A DNA stretch of 64,000 nucleotides from Streptomyces sp. CC53 (GCF_001865245.1 NZ_MKXB01000141.1:1-64000), one strand, 5' to 3'; counted from the first letter of the stretch, positions 1-8,968 are shown. Numbers and translations: made by a program. The notes: generated by a model from the letters alone, not told the origin.

Positions 1-339
1 CCGCGGTACCGCCGGGGGCACCGGTGGGAGCGGGGGGCCCGCCGGGGCGCCGGAGCCGTCCCCGTGGTCCCCGGGCCCGGCGGCGTACACCGCGTGCGCC
101 GGCTGCCCGTACGCGGGCTGCGGGTGCGTCGGCTCCCCGGCTGCCTGCTGCCGGTCCGCGGACGGGACGTACGGGGGCTGCCCGTAGGCGTGCCGACCGT
201 ACGCGTGCTGCCGGGGTTCCGGCTGCCCGTAGACCGTCGGCAGGGGGTGGACCGGGTCGTCGAACCCCGCGTACCGGTCCGGTGCGTCGTCGTTCCCGTA
301 GCGCGGGAGGCCGTCGTGGCGGCGGTGGTGGTCCGTCAT
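1..339 (-). CDS. Partial N-terminus of a Pro/Gln/Tyr-rich protein, runs off the left edge
   Basis: An ATG-initiated frame stays open to the first base of the window, so only the first 113 residues are visible. They are low in complexity, with YGQP-type repeats and many Pro, Gly and Ala residues. This is typical of the disordered N-terminal part of actinomycete membrane or regulatory proteins. No membrane segment or recognisable domain is seen in this portion, and no strong ribosome binding site precedes the ATG. The strand and frame are supported by a continuous reading with G/C third positions. The function cannot be assigned. Confidence 0.6.
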   Translation of the reverse strand, partial: MTDHHRRHDGLPRYGNDDAPDRYAGFDDPVHPLPTVYGQPEPRQHAYGRHAYGQPPYVPSADRQQAAGEPTHPQPAYGQPAHAVYAAGPGDHGDGSGAPAGPPLPPVPPAVPR

Positions 340-431
340 GGGTACCACTGTGGGGCGCGCAGATGAGAGGAGCCTGAGCGCCGCCTGAAAGCCCCGGCAG
401 AACCGCGCCGGCCCACCGGTGGAGGGCGTGC

Positions 432-692
432 CTACCGGCCGTGGTGGTAGCGACAGGCCGCGACGCGGACCTCGTCGTCGACGACCGTGTGGACCAGGCG
501 ATGCTCATCGGTGACGCGGCGCGACCAGTAGCCGTGGAAGCCGTGCCTGAGCGGCTCCGGTGTGCCCATCCCCTCGTCTCCGCTGCGCGCCACATCCCGG
601 GGCGGTGTGTCGATCCGCTTGAGGACCTTCCGGTCCTGGACCTGCCACCAGACGTAGTCCTCCCGCGCGGACTCGTCCCAGACACGCTTCAT
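432..692 (-). CDS. yoeB: YoeB/Txe family mRNA interferase toxin
   Basis: This 86-residue protein has the full YoeB pattern: an N-terminal KRVWDESAREDY segment, the PEPL turn, GYWSRRVTDEHRLVH and a C-terminal AACRYH. The residues at positions known to be catalytic in E. coli YoeB (Glu46, Arg65, His83) are all present at the same numbers, so the toxin looks intact. Toxins of this family bind the ribosomal A site and cleave mRNA there. The ATG overlaps the antitoxin stop codon (ATGA), so the two are translationally coupled with the antitoxin first. It is most likely a chromosomal toxin-antitoxin module regulated by the antitoxin. Confidence 0.93.
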   Translation of the reverse strand: MKRVWDESAREDYVWWQVQDRKVLKRIDTPPRDVARSGDEGMGTPEPLRHGFHGYWSRRVTDEHRLVHTVVDDEVRVAACRYHHGR

Positions 693-940
693 TCCGTGAG
701 CTCCCGCACTGTGCCGCCGCCGTTCTCCAGGCGCTCGACGGAGGCGGGCAGGCGCCGGGCGTTCTCCGGGCTCCTGAGGAGGTACGCCGTCTCCTTCAGA
801 GCCTGGTGGTCGTCCAGCGCCACCATGACGACCGGCTCGTGCCCGGCGCGGGTGACGGCCACTGCCTCCCCGTCGTCGACGACCGGGATCAGCGTCTCCG
901 CGTAGCGCTTCCGGGGCTCACTGCAGGACGTCGTCTTCAT
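689..940 (-). CDS. yefM: YefM/Phd family antitoxin
   Basis: This 83-residue protein has the YefM arrangement. The N-terminal DNA-binding half reads RYAETLIPVVDDGEAVAVTRAG and is followed by EPVVMVALDDHQALKETAYLLRSPENARRL. The toxin-neutralising tail is LENGGGTVRELTE. It precedes and overlaps the toxin gene by ATGA. By family knowledge the antitoxin binds the operon promoter, with repression strengthened by the toxin. The start ATG was chosen because it gives the usual length. The Cys at position 6 replaces the more usual Tyr/Thr and has no obvious consequence. Confidence 0.93.
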   Translation of the reverse strand: MKTTSCSEPRKRYAETLIPVVDDGEAVAVTRAGHEPVVMVALDDHQALKETAYLLRSPENARRLPASVERLENGGGTVRELTE

Positions 941-999
941 GGCGGCCTCCCGCTTCACGTACAGGAATCTGCACGTCCCCGCTCCCGGGCCGGCAGGCC

Positions 1000-2028
1000 T
1001 CAGGCTCCGTCGCAGCCGCAGCTGCGGCGGACCACCAGGGCCGACGGGAACTGCTTCACGCGCTCGCGGCGCGAGCCGGCGACGCGCAGGGAGTCGTCCA
1101 GGACCAGGTCCACCGCCGCGCGGCCCATCGCGGGGCGGTCGGAGGAGACCGTCGTCAGCGGCGGGTCCGTGAGGGCCGCTTCCTTCACGTCGTCGAAGCC
1201 CGCCACCGCCAGGTCGCCGGGCACGTCGAGCCGCAGCTCGCGGGCCGCGCGCAGCACGCCGATCGCCTGGTCGTCCGTGGAGCAGAAGACCGCCGGGGGC
1301 CGGTCGGGGCCCGAAAGGATCTTCAGGGCCACCTCGTAGGCGTCGTAGCGGTTGAAGGGGGCGTGAAAGAGCCGGTCCTCCGTGGACAGCCCGGCCTCCT
1401 GCATGGCGCGGCGCCAGCCCTCCACGTGGTCGGTCACCGGGTCGCCCACCGCCGGGGTGCCCTCGACACCGCCCATGCAGGCCACGTACGGGTGGCCGTG
1501 CTCCAGCAGGTGGCGGGTGGCGAGCTGGGCGCCGCCTATGTCGTCGGTGACGACGGCCACGTCGTCGATGGCCTCCGGGCGCTCGTGCAGCAGCACCAGC
1601 CGCGCGTCCCACGCCTCGATCTCCGCCGCGGCCTGCTTGCTCAGGCCCTGGCTGACCAGGATCAGCCCGGCGACCCGCATCCCGAGGAACGCCCGCAGGT
1701 AGTGCAGCTCGCGCTCGTTGCGGTAGTCGGAGTTGCCGACCAGCACCATCTTCCCGCGGTCGGCGGCGGCGCGCTCCACCGCGTGCGCCATCTCCGCGAA
1801 GAACGGCTGCCGCGCGTCGGGCACGATCATGCCTATGAGGTCGGTCCGCCGCGACGCCATCGCCTGGGCCACCCGGTCGGGCCGGTAGCCCAGCTCCTTG
1901 ATGGCGGCGAGGACACGCTCGCGCGTGGCCGGGGCGACCGGCCGGGGTCCGTTGTTGATGACGTAGCTCACGACCGCGGTCGAAGTACCCGCAAGTCGTG
2001 CCACGTCGTCCCGCGTCACCTTGGCCAC
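1000..2028 (-). CDS. LacI family transcriptional regulator
   Basis: The 342-residue protein begins with a LacI helix-turn-helix (residues about 4-50, [20 protein letters not shown] and the hinge-helix segment [12 protein letters not shown]). A periplasmic-binding-protein-like sensor domain follows to the C-terminus ([18 protein letters not shown], then [14 protein letters not shown] and [10 protein letters not shown]). The length is normal for the family. The effector is unknown, but sugar-responsive repression is usual. A LacI regulator next to glnR is the arrangement I remember in other Streptomyces genomes. No sugar operon is attached here. Confidence 0.9.
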   Translation of the reverse strand: MAKVTRDDVARLAGTSTAVVSYVINNGPRPVAPATRERVLAAIKELGYRPDRVAQAMASRRTDLIGMIVPDARQPFFAEMAHAVERAAADRGKMVLVGNSDYRNERELHYLRAFLGMRVAGLILVSQGLSKQAAAEIEAWDARLVLLHERPEAIDDVAVVTDDIGGAQLATRHLLEHGHPYVACMGGVEGTPAVGDPVTDHVEGWRRAMQEAGLSTEDRLFHAPFNRYDAYEVALKILSGPDRPPAVFCSTDDQAIGVLRAARELRLDVPGDLAVAGFDDVKEAALTDPPLTTVSSDRPAMGRAAVDLVLDDSLRVAGSRRERVKQFPSALVVRRSCGCDGA

Positions 2029-2052
2029 GCGCGGCAGTCTACGCGGGGTGAC

Positions 2053-2859
2053 CTACCTGCGGGCAGGGCGTACGGCGGCTTCCTGCGCCTCCTCCGCCTG
2101 CTCCATACGGAGGACGTCGGGGACGGCCCGCTGCGTGTGCGCCCCGGCGCGCGCCTCCGCCCGGGCCTCCTCGGCCGCGCGCTCCACCTTCTCCGGGGCC
2201 ACGAAGCGGTAGCCGACGTTGCGGACGGTGCCGATCAGCGACTCGTGCTCCGGGCCGAGCTTGGCCCGCAGCCGCCGCACGTGGACGTCGACCGTGCGGG
2301 TGCCGCCGAAGTAGTCGTACCCCCACACTTCCTGGAGCAGCTGGGCGCGGGTGAAGACCCGGCCCGGGTGCTGCGCCAGGTACTTCAGCAGCTCGAACTC
2401 CTTGAAGGTCAGGTCCAGGACCCGGCCCTTCAGCTTCGCGCTGTACGTGGCCTCGTCCACGGACAGGTCGCCGTTGCGGATCTCCATGGGGGAGTCGTCG
2501 ACGGTGAGCTGCTGGCGGCCGGGGGCCAGCCGCAGCCGCGCCTCCACCTCGGCGGGGCCCGCCGTGTCGAGGAGCACGTCGTCGACGCCCCAGTCGGCGG
2601 TGACGGCGGCGAGCCCGCCCTCGGTCACCACCAGCAGCAGCGGGCACCCGGGGCCCGTGGAGCGCAGCAGCTGGCACAGCGACCGGACCTGCGGCAGGTC
2701 GCGGCGGCCGTCCACCAGGATGACGTCGGCTCCCGGGGTGTCGACGAGCGCCGGCCCCTCCGCCGGGGCCACCCGCACGTTGTGCAGCAGCAGGCCGAGC
2801 GCCGGAAGCACCTCGGTCGACGGCTGGAGGGCGTTGGTCAGGAGCAGCAGAGAGCTCAT
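2053..2859 (-). CDS. glnR: GlnR, global nitrogen response regulator (OmpR family)
   Basis: The 268-residue protein matches GlnR closely over the atypical receiver domain (residues 1-120, starting [20 protein letters not shown]). The single conserved Asp50 lies in VILVDGRRD, and the other acidic-pocket residues are missing. A winged-helix OmpR DNA-binding domain follows (about residues 130-225: [20 protein letters not shown], then [16 protein letters not shown]). Actinomycete GlnR is an orphan regulator without a partner kinase that controls glutamine synthetase, ammonium transport and nitrite/nitrate genes. The C-terminal tail (about 40 residues, Ala/Glu/Arg rich) is variable. The ATG was chosen because it gives the family N-terminus. 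Confidence 0.96.
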   Translation of the reverse strand: MSSLLLLTNALQPSTEVLPALGLLLHNVRVAPAEGPALVDTPGADVILVDGRRDLPQVRSLCQLLRSTGPGCPLLLVVTEGGLAAVTADWGVDDVLLDTAGPAEVEARLRLAPGRQQLTVDDSPMEIRNGDLSVDEATYSAKLKGRVLDLTFKEFELLKYLAQHPGRVFTRAQLLQEVWGYDYFGGTRTVDVHVRRLRAKLGPEHESLIGTVRNVGYRFVAPEKVERAAEEARAEARAGAHTQRAVPDVLRMEQAEEAQEAAVRPARR

Positions 2860-3122
2860 CGGGTGCCTCCTCCGCACTCCGTACTGCGCTGCAGCAGGGG
2901 GAGCCCCCATGCCGGGTTCGGCGTCCTGCGGTCGTGCACGGTCGGCTGGCCCATCACGTCGGTTCCTCCTCGGTCCCTGCGAGGACGTTGCGGCACTGGC
3001 TCTTTCCCTGCGGCTCCCGCGCCCTGAGAGCCCTTGTTCACCCGCCTGTAACACCGGCCGGAAAACACAAAAGGACCCGGGGGCTGCTCTGCCCGGATCC
3101 TCTGCCCGCCAGAATAGCCCAC

Positions 3123-4004
3123 ATGACTTCGGGGACAGAGGGTCCGTTTCACAGTGTGGTCTTCCCCTCGTCGTCCGGCGGCCGTCCCCGCGCAACCTTG
3201 CGGAGGTTTTTGCGCACCTCTGACGGCGTGCCCGTCGACGCGCGCCACGACCCCTGCACGGCGGCCCGCCCTCCGGGCGGCGGCGGCACCGCGATCGTCG
3301 TCGCGCACGGCTTCACGGGCTCCGTGGACCGCCCGGCGCTGCGGCGCGCGGCCCGGGTGCTGGCCCGCAGCGCGGCCGTCGTGACCTTCTCGTTCCGCGG
3401 CCACGGCCGCTCCGGCGGCCGTTCCACGGTGGGGGACCGGGAGGTCCTCGACGTGGCGGCCGCCGTGGCGTGGGCGCGGGAGCTGGGGTACGACCGCGTG
3501 GTGACCGTCGGGTTCTCCATGGGCGGGTCGGTCGTACTGCGGCACGCCGCCCTGTACGAGCCGGGGCGCGGGGGGAGCGCACAGGCGCGGACCGACGCCG
3601 TGGCGTCCGTCAGTGCGCCCGCGCGCTGGTACTACCGCGGTACGGCTCCGATGCGGCGGGTGCACTGGCTGATCACGCGGCCCGCGGGGAGGCTGGTGGG
3701 CCGCTACGGCTTCCGGACCCGGATCCACGACCGCGACTGGGACCCGGTGCCGCTGTCGCCGGTGGAGGCGGTGCCGCTGATTGTCCCCGCGGTGCCGCTG
3801 CTCGTGGTGCACGGAGACCGGGACCCGTACTTCCCGCTCGACCACCCGCTGGCGCTGGCCGAGGCGGCGGGCGGGGCCGCCGAGCTGTGGCTGGAGCGGG
3901 GGATGGGGCACGCCGAGAACGCCGCGGACGACGCCCTGCTGGGCCGTATCGGCCACTGGCTGACGGCGGGCCCGCGGGACGCGTGGCCCATGATGGAACC
4001 CTGA
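3123..4004 (+). CDS. Alpha/beta hydrolase
   Basis: This 293-residue protein has an alpha/beta-hydrolase fold pattern: [11 protein letters not shown] (oxyanion region), the nucleophile elbow [16 protein letters not shown] (acid) and GMGHAENA (catalytic His). It has no signal peptide and is probably cytoplasmic. The ATG was chosen because the sequence from it on is conserved-looking, whereas the in-frame extension upstream reads through the glnR promoter region. It lies head-to-head with glnR and is followed after 14 bases by the MoaD-like gene, so the two are probably co-transcribed. The substrate is unknown; the closest general types are esterases and lysophospholipases. Confidence 0.85.
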   Translation: MTSGTEGPFHSVVFPSSSGGRPRATLRRFLRTSDGVPVDARHDPCTAARPPGGGGTAIVVAHGFTGSVDRPALRRAARVLARSAAVVTFSFRGHGRSGGRSTVGDREVLDVAAAVAWARELGYDRVVTVGFSMGGSVVLRHAALYEPGRGGSAQARTDAVASVSAPARWYYRGTAPMRRVHWLITRPAGRLVGRYGFRTRIHDRDWDPVPLSPVEAVPLIVPAVPLLVVHGDRDPYFPLDHPLALAEAAGGAAELWLERGMGHAENAADDALLGRIGHWLTAGPRDAWPMMEP

Positions 4005-4018
4005 CGAAAGGAGCCCCC

Positions 4019-4273
4019 ATGGCAGCGGGAACCATCCGCTACTGGGCCGCGGCCAAGGCCGCCGCCGGTACCGCCGAGGAGCCGTACGCCGCCCAGACCC
4101 TGGCCGAGGCGCTCGACGCCGCCCGCGAGCGGCACCCCGGGGAGCTGGAGCGGGTGCTGAAGCGGTGCTCGTTCCTGGTGGACGGCGACCCCGTGGGCAC
4201 GCGCGCGCATGAGACCGTACGGCTGGCCGAGGGCGGCACGGTCGAGGTGCTCCCGCCGTTCGCAGGAGGGTGA
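4019..4273 (+). CDS. MoaD/ThiS family sulfur-carrier protein
   Basis: The 84-residue protein has a beta-grasp pattern (TIRYWAAAKAAAG at the N-terminus, then TVEVLPPFAGG) and ends in the diagnostic Gly-Gly. In this family the terminal Gly-Gly is adenylated and thiocarboxylated to deliver sulfur, for example to molybdopterin. An AAAGGAG ribosome binding site sits 7 bases before the ATG. No molybdenum-cofactor genes are near, but a sulfurtransferase lies 3 kb downstream. Whether it serves molybdopterin synthase or another thiolation reaction cannot be told from the sequence. Confidence 0.85.
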   Translation: MAAGTIRYWAAAKAAAGTAEEPYAAQTLAEALDAARERHPGELERVLKRCSFLVDGDPVGTRAHETVRLAEGGTVEVLPPFAGG

Positions 4274-4284
4274 ACCCCAGCAGC

Positions 4285-5676
4285 ATGAGCAGCGATCAGC
4301 AGTACCCGTACCACGGTGCCCACGGGGGCGGGCACCGCGACGGGCCGCAGGACGGACCCGTCGACCAGGGCGTCTCGCAGACCTGGGAGGGCCAGACCTG
4401 GGACACCCACTACCAGCCCGCCGTGCCGCCGCAGCAGACCGGCCCGGCCACCGGCGCGTACCTGCCGCCGCAGCAGACCGGCCCGGCACCGGCGGCGTAC
4501 GACGCGCCGACCGCCTACCTGCCGCCGGTGGCGGACCCGGCGCCCGCGCACCCCGGCCACGGCTCCCCGGTGTACGCCCCGGGGCCCGCGCAGCCCGCGC
4601 CGGACGGGTACGGGGCGGACCCGTACCGCCGGGGCCACGGACCGGAGGGGGGCGCGGCCGGGTACGGTGCCGCCGCCCACCCGGCGGGGGCCGCACAGGC
4701 CGGGTACGGCCCGGACCCGTACGCGCCGGGGCCGGGACCGGCCGGTGACGCGCCGGCGGGGTACGGCCCGGACCCGTACGCGGCGGAGCCGGGGCACACC
4801 GACCCCTCGCCGGCCGGCCCCGCCGGGCCCTCCCCGTACCCGCCCGCACCGGAGACCGCGCAGGGCGGGCCCGGGCCCGCGTACGGCGCTCCCACCACCC
4901 TCGGCAACGCCCGCGTCACGGACGCGCAGCGGGCCCGCGCCGAGGGGCGGTCGCCGATCATCGCCCCCGGGATCCAGCCCGCGGGGCTGACCGTGCTGCT
5001 GGGCGTCCTGCTCGCGGCGGGCGCGGCCGTCGGCCCGTACGCCCTGCTGGTGCCGGTCGTACTGCTGCAGGCGGTGACGGCCGCCGGTTGGTTCCGCCTC
5101 AACGGCATGTGGCCGGCGCGGCAGGGCATCGCGCTGGCCTTCCTCGGCGGTGTCGTCGCGGACGCCGTGCTGCTGGCCGCGGGCCGCGAGCACGCCCCGG
5201 CCGCGATCCTCGGCACGCTCGGCGTGTGGGTGCTGCTCGTCCTGGTCCTCCAGCTGCGCAGCCACGCGGCGCCGGAGGAGCGGATGTACGGGCTGATGGC
5301 GACGGTCGCCTCGTCGGCGCTGGCCGTCGTGTGCGCCGGTTTCCTGGCCGCCGGGTCGGACGCTCCGTTCGTCGGCGCCCTCGCGGTGGCCGCCGCGACC
5401 GCGGCCCGCGCGCTGCCGCTGCCCGGTCCCGGCTCCCTGGCCGCGGCGCTGCTCGCGGCAGCCGGCGCGGGGGTCGCGGCCGGCACGGCGGTGGGCACGG
5501 GCACGGGCCTCGTGAGCGCGGGCCTGGGGCTCGTCGCAGGGGCCTGCGCGCTGATCGGCCTGCGGGTCGCCAGCTACGACTACCCGTCCCGGTTCGTGCA
5601 CATGACGGCCGGTGTCGCGCTGCCGCTGGCGCTGGCGGCGCCCGTCCTGTACCTGCTGGGGCGAGCGCTGGGCTGA
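4285..5676 (+). CDS. Membrane protein with long Pro/Tyr/Gly-rich N-terminal region
   Basis: The N-terminal 210 or so residues are low complexity with repeated PPQQTGPA and YGPDPYA units and are presumably cytoplasmic and disordered. The remaining 250 residues hold about eight hydrophobic segments, starting at LTVLLGVLLAAGAAVGPYALL and ending at LALAAPVLYLLGRALG. An AGGAGG motif lies 15 bases before the ATG chosen here. A GTG five codons upstream abuts that motif and overlaps the MoaD stop, so it is a less likely start. The function is unknown. It is conserved by position between the MoaD-like and DUF2993 genes in streptomycetes, as far as I recall. Confidence 0.8.
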   Translation: MSSDQQYPYHGAHGGGHRDGPQDGPVDQGVSQTWEGQTWDTHYQPAVPPQQTGPATGAYLPPQQTGPAPAAYDAPTAYLPPVADPAPAHPGHGSPVYAPGPAQPAPDGYGADPYRRGHGPEGGAAGYGAAAHPAGAAQAGYGPDPYAPGPGPAGDAPAGYGPDPYAAEPGHTDPSPAGPAGPSPYPPAPETAQGGPGPAYGAPTTLGNARVTDAQRARAEGRSPIIAPGIQPAGLTVLLGVLLAAGAAVGPYALLVPVVLLQAVTAAGWFRLNGMWPARQGIALAFLGGVVADAVLLAAGREHAPAAILGTLGVWVLLVLVLQLRSHAAPEERMYGLMATVASSALAVVCAGFLAAGSDAPFVGALAVAAATAARALPLPGPGSLAAALLAAAGAGVAAGTAVGTGTGLVSAGLGLVAGACALIGLRVASYDYPSRFVHMTAGVALPLALAAPVLYLLGRALG

Positions 5677-5835
5677 GCCGTCCCGGCCGGTCCCCTCGGG
5701 GGCCGGCCGGGTGTGGCGTGTGTGACGCAGGAGCTGTCGGGGGAACCAATCGGTGACCCGGGGCCGTATACCCGTGGGGGTGACCGGGCCCGGACCGTCC
5801 GGAACCGGCCGTACGAGCAGCGGGGGAGCGCCGAC

Positions 5836-6525
5836 TTGCGAGCACTGCGGATACTGCTGACCATCGCCGTCGTCCTGGGCGGTCTGCTGGCCGTCGGGGA
5901 CCGGCTCGCCGTGAGCGCCGCCGAGTCGGAGGCCGCCGACCGGCTGCGGGCCGCGCAGGGGCTGAGCGCGCAGCCGGAGGTGTCCATCCGGGGCTTCCCG
6001 TTCCTGACGCAGTTCCTGGACGGGCGGTTCGAGCAGGTCGACCTGGCGATGACCGGCGCGGCCGCGACCGTCGGGGGCAAGCAGGTGCGGCTCGGCGAAC
6101 TCACCGCGGAACTGCACGGCGTTCGGGTGGAGGGCGACTACACGCGGGCCGTCGCCGCGACCGCGACCGGCACCGCGCGCGTCCCCTACGACGAGCTGGC
6201 AAAGGTCTCGGAGAGCGACGTCACCATCGGGTACGGCGGCGACGGCAAGATCAAGGTCACGGGAAGCGTGGAACTGCTCGGGCAGAAGATCACCCGCAGT
6301 GTGGTCTCCACGGTGAGCGCCGTCGACGGGGACACGATCCGGGTGCGTGCCGACGAGGTGCCCGGCCAGGGCTTCCCGGGCCTTGAGGAACTGGTCCGGC
6401 AGCGGACCGACTTCGAGCGGGACGTGACGGGCTTCCCCGCCGGGTTGGAGATACGGCACGTCGAGGCCGCGCCCGACGGCCTGATGGTGAGCGTGGGCGG
6501 GGCGGACGTCGTCCTGGAGCGGTGA
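5836..6525 (+). CDS. DUF2993 (LmeA-like) envelope protein
   Basis: From a TTG start the 229-residue protein begins RALRILLTIAVVLGGLLAVGDRLAV, a membrane anchor or signal segment. A DUF2993-type body follows: AQPEVSIRGFPFLTQFLDGRFEQVDL, then YDELAKVSESDVTIGYGGDGKIKVTGSVELLGQ. Mycobacterial LmeA of this family takes part in lipomannan elongation at the outer face of the membrane, so an envelope lipid-binding role is plausible here. The TTG was preferred because a GGGGGAGCG motif precedes it and the anchor begins there. Longer in-frame readings add an uncharacteristic hydrophilic extension. Confidence 0.8.
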   Translation: MRALRILLTIAVVLGGLLAVGDRLAVSAAESEAADRLRAAQGLSAQPEVSIRGFPFLTQFLDGRFEQVDLAMTGAAATVGGKQVRLGELTAELHGVRVEGDYTRAVAATATGTARVPYDELAKVSESDVTIGYGGDGKIKVTGSVELLGQKITRSVVSTVSAVDGDTIRVRADEVPGQGFPGLEELVRQRTDFERDVTGFPAGLEIRHVEAAPDGLMVSVGGADVVLER

Positions 6526-6872
6526 AGGCCCGGCACGGGGACGGGACGGCTCCTCGGACGCCTCCCGGGGTGCGGCGCCCGCCTGCCGCCCCGCCCCACC
6601 GCCGTCCGCCGGGGGCCGCGCCGCGCGGTGGGCCGCCCCGCCGGCCGGGGGCGGTGCGGTCGCGCGTCCGCCCGGCCGGCAGGGGCGCGGGGCGTTCGTC
6701 GCAGGCGGCCTCAGGGCGGCCTTCCTGGCCACTTCGGCCACATGGTGAGACGCAGCCGTCCGCACCCTAGACGAAAGGCCGAAACGCTCCGGTGGGCGCC
6801 GTCCGGAAGGGGGTGCCGACCCACCTTCTATCCCGCCATGCGGATGATCCCGTCTCGATATATGACACACCG
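6526..6872. other. Gene-free stretch before the sulfurtransferase leader
   Basis: No convincing coding sequence is seen. The first 200 bases are extremely G/C-rich with short runs of Pro/Arg-type codons in every frame. The last 100 bases become richer in A/T (around TCTCGATATATGACAC) and lead into the promoter of the leader ORF. Confidence 0.5.
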
Positions 6873-6902
6873 GTGACACGGCCGCCCATCCGTCCCTACG
6901 AT
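6873..6902 (+). promoter_or_regulatory. Promoter of the sulfur leader ORF and sulfurtransferase gene
   Basis: GTGACA (-35) and TACGAT (-10) are separated by 18 bases. The expected transcription start falls at or within two bases of the leader ATG, so the mRNA would be essentially leaderless and the leader peptide would be its first translated codons. Confidence 0.55.
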
Positions 6903-6909
6903 CGGGGCC

Positions 6910-6993
6910 ATGATGAAGCGACAGGCGGACCTCACGAAGCGGCGGGCAGTAGACCTGTGCCGCGTCGCCGCCATGCTCTGTCGCACTGTCTGA
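6910..6993 (+). CDS. Cysteine-containing leader peptide upstream of the sulfurtransferase gene
   Basis: A 27-codon ORF encodes MMKRQADLTKRRAVDLCRVA followed by AMLCRTV. It fits the actinomycete putative leader peptide pattern (basic start, then a D-L-x-R-V-x-x-x-L-C-R core) that I know from sulfur-metabolism operons. Two cysteine codons (17 and 24) lie near the end. The likely role is in cis: translation or stalling at Cys codons would report cysteine supply and control the downstream gene, 179 bases away. The upstream -10 box suggests leaderless translation of this ORF. The regulatory role is an inference. Confidence 0.7.
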   Translation: MMKRQADLTKRRAVDLCRVAAMLCRTV

Positions 6994-7172
6994 GCGGGGC
7001 GCCTCCGAGCACCCCGCGCTTTTCGGCCCTTCCGCGCCGGAGGGCCTTCCCCGCGCCGCAGCCGCCCCGCACCCTCGTATCCGAGTGCGCCAGCGGAGAG
7101 CGCCCGGCGCGGTCCGTGCACCGTCAGCACCAGCATCATCCCGCCGCACACTGCCCCGGAGGAGAAGACAGC

Positions 7173-8018
7173 ATGAGCCGCAGCGACGTCCTGGTAGACG
7201 CCGACTGGGTCGAGGCCCACCTCGACGACCCGAAGGTCGTCATCGTGGAGGTCGACGAGGACACGTCCGCGTACGACAAGAACCACATCAAGAACGCCGT
7301 CCGCATCGACTGGAAGCAGGACCTCCAGGACCCGGTCCGCCGCGACTTCGTCGACCAGGAGGGCTTCGAGAAGCTGCTCTCCGCGAAGGGCATCGCCAAC
7401 GACGACACGGTCGTCCTCTACGGCGGCAACAACAACTGGTTCGCCTCGTACGCCTACTGGTACTTCAAGCTGTACGGCCACGAGTCGGTCAAGCTCCTCG
7501 ATGGCGGCCGCAAGAAGTGGGAGCTGGACTCCCGCGACCTGGTCGACGGCAGCGAGGTCCCGAACCGCCCCGCCACCGAGTACAAGGCCAAGGCCCAGGA
7601 CACCTCCATCCGCGCCTTCCGCGACGACGTCGTCGCCGCGATCGGCAGCCAGAACCTGGTCGACGTGCGCTCGCCCGACGAGTTCAGCGGCAAGCTGCTC
7701 GCCCCGGCGCACCTTCCGCAGGAGCAGTCGCAGCGCCCCGGCCACGTGCCGTCCGCCCGCAACATCCCGTGGTCCAAGAACGCCAACGACGACGGCACCT
7801 TCAAGTCGGACGACGAGCTCAAGGCCCTCTACGCCGCCGAGCAGGTCGACCTGGAGAAGGACACCATCGCGTACTGCCGCATCGGCGAGCGCTCCGCGCT
7901 GACCTGGTTCGTGCTGCACGAGCTGCTCGGCCAGGAGAACGTCAAGAACTACGACGGTTCCTGGACCGAGTACGGCTCCCTCGTCGGCGTGCCGATCGAG
8001 CTCGGCCCCGCCAAGTAA
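7173..8018 (+). CDS. Thiosulfate/3-mercaptopyruvate sulfurtransferase (rhodanese)
   Basis: The 281-residue protein contains two rhodanese modules. The N-terminal one is inactive (VLVDADWVEAHLDDPKVVIVEV to about residue 120). The C-terminal one carries the active-site loop CRIGERS with nucleophile Cys235. Enzymes of this type move a sulfane sulfur from thiosulfate or mercaptopyruvate to acceptors such as cyanide or thiols. Streptomycete orthologues are annotated cysA. A GGAGGAG ribosome binding site precedes the ATG. The DUF1416 gene follows after 35 bases, forming an operon ended by a strong hairpin, with a Cys-containing leader ORF upstream. Confidence 0.94.
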   Translation: MSRSDVLVDADWVEAHLDDPKVVIVEVDEDTSAYDKNHIKNAVRIDWKQDLQDPVRRDFVDQEGFEKLLSAKGIANDDTVVLYGGNNNWFASYAYWYFKLYGHESVKLLDGGRKKWELDSRDLVDGSEVPNRPATEYKAKAQDTSIRAFRDDVVAAIGSQNLVDVRSPDEFSGKLLAPAHLPQEQSQRPGHVPSARNIPWSKNANDDGTFKSDDELKALYAAEQVDLEKDTIAYCRIGERSALTWFVLHELLGQENVKNYDGSWTEYGSLVGVPIELGPAK

Positions 8019-8053
8019 TCCGTCGACCTGCGACAACGAAGGACAGATGCACC

Positions 8054-8344
8054 ATGTGTGGAGCACAGGCCGGCGGCCCCGACGCCTCCGCGATCAAGCC
8101 CGGTGAGACGACCATTCAGGGCCAGGTGACCCGCGCCGGCGAGCCGGTGACCGGTTACGTCCGCCTGCTGGACTCGACCGGCGAGTTCACCGCCGAGGTC
8201 CCGACCTCCGCGACCGGCCAGTTCCGGTTCTACGCGGCCGAGGGCACCTGGACGCTCCGCGCCCTCGTGCCGGGCGCCGAGGCGGCCGACCGCACGGTGG
8301 TCGTCCAGACGGGCGGCCTCGCCGAGGTCGCGATCGCGGTCTGA
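8054..8344 (+). CDS. DUF1416 protein
   Basis: The 96-residue protein begins MCGAQAGGPDASAIKPGETT and folds as a carboxypeptidase-regulatory-like beta sandwich by pattern (IQGQVTRAGEPVTGYVRLLDS, then FRFYAAEGTWTLRALVPG). Its only cysteine is at position 2. It is always found behind the sulfurtransferase in actinomycetes that I know of, so a role in sulfur transfer or as a partner of that enzyme is likely but unproven. A strong terminator follows. Confidence 0.88.
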   Translation: MCGAQAGGPDASAIKPGETTIQGQVTRAGEPVTGYVRLLDSTGEFTAEVPTSATGQFRFYAAEGTWTLRALVPGAEAADRTVVVQTGGLAEVAIAV

Positions 8345-8361
8345 GACCGCGTCTCCTGAAC

Positions 8362-8426
8362 GGCCGAAGGGCCGCACCTCCTGGGGGTTGGACGCTTTCC
8401 GGGACTTGAGGTGCGGTCCTTCGGTC
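8362..8426 (+). terminator. Terminator of the sulfurtransferase - DUF1416 operon
   Basis: Two 20-base arms (8362-8381 and 8407-8426) pair with only three or four imperfect positions around a 25-base loop. A T-containing tail follows. Confidence 0.85.
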
Positions 8427-8695
8427 TTCGCGCAGGCCGACGGACCCGGGGTCCCGCGCCCCTTCACCGGCGAGCCGCGTACACCCCGCCGGCCTGGCGG
8501 CTACCGGCGCACCCGCCGCCCGTGCCGCCGCACGGCCCGCGGCGAGTGGCCCGCGGGCCCCTGGCCGCGCGACCCCGTCCCGCCCGGCGCCCTGCTCCGC
8601 GCCCGCAACCGCCGCACGTGCGCGCCCGACGCGCGGCCCCGTGAATGCTGCGGCGCCGCCGGACGCGGGCGGCGCACCGGCCGTACGCTGAAGGC

Positions 8696-8968
8696 GTGTA
8701 CGAACGGCGGAGGCGCGCCTACTTCGCGATCATGGGGGCCTGCCTGGTCCTCTTCGTGAGCGCGTGGACCTTCGTGCGCCTCTGGTCGACGGAGGCCGCC
8801 GTCGCCCTGGCGTTCGCCGCCGCCCTGCTGCCGCCGATCGCCTCGTGGGTGGCGAACCGGCGTGGCCCGGACGACCGCTGGTGGGACGACCCGACCGGCG
8901 ACGCGCAGTCCGACGCGTGGTGGGACGAGCTGGACGGCAAGCGGAAACCGGGCTCGGGTCCGCAGTAG
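8696..8968 (+). CDS. DUF3099 small membrane protein
   Basis: From GTG the 90-residue protein has two adjacent membrane helices (AYFAIMGACLVLFVSAWTFV and VALAFAAALLPPIASWVA). A conserved acidic, Trp-rich tail follows (RGPDDRWWDDPTGD, SDAWWDELDGKRK). This is the DUF3099 pattern. The GTG was chosen because it starts the family N-terminus YERRRRAYF. An in-frame ATG 17 codons upstream gives an Arg-rich extension not usual for the family. The function is unknown. Confidence 0.82.
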   Translation: MYERRRRAYFAIMGACLVLFVSAWTFVRLWSTEAAVALAFAAALLPPIASWVANRRGPDDRWWDDPTGDAQSDAWWDELDGKRKPGSGPQ

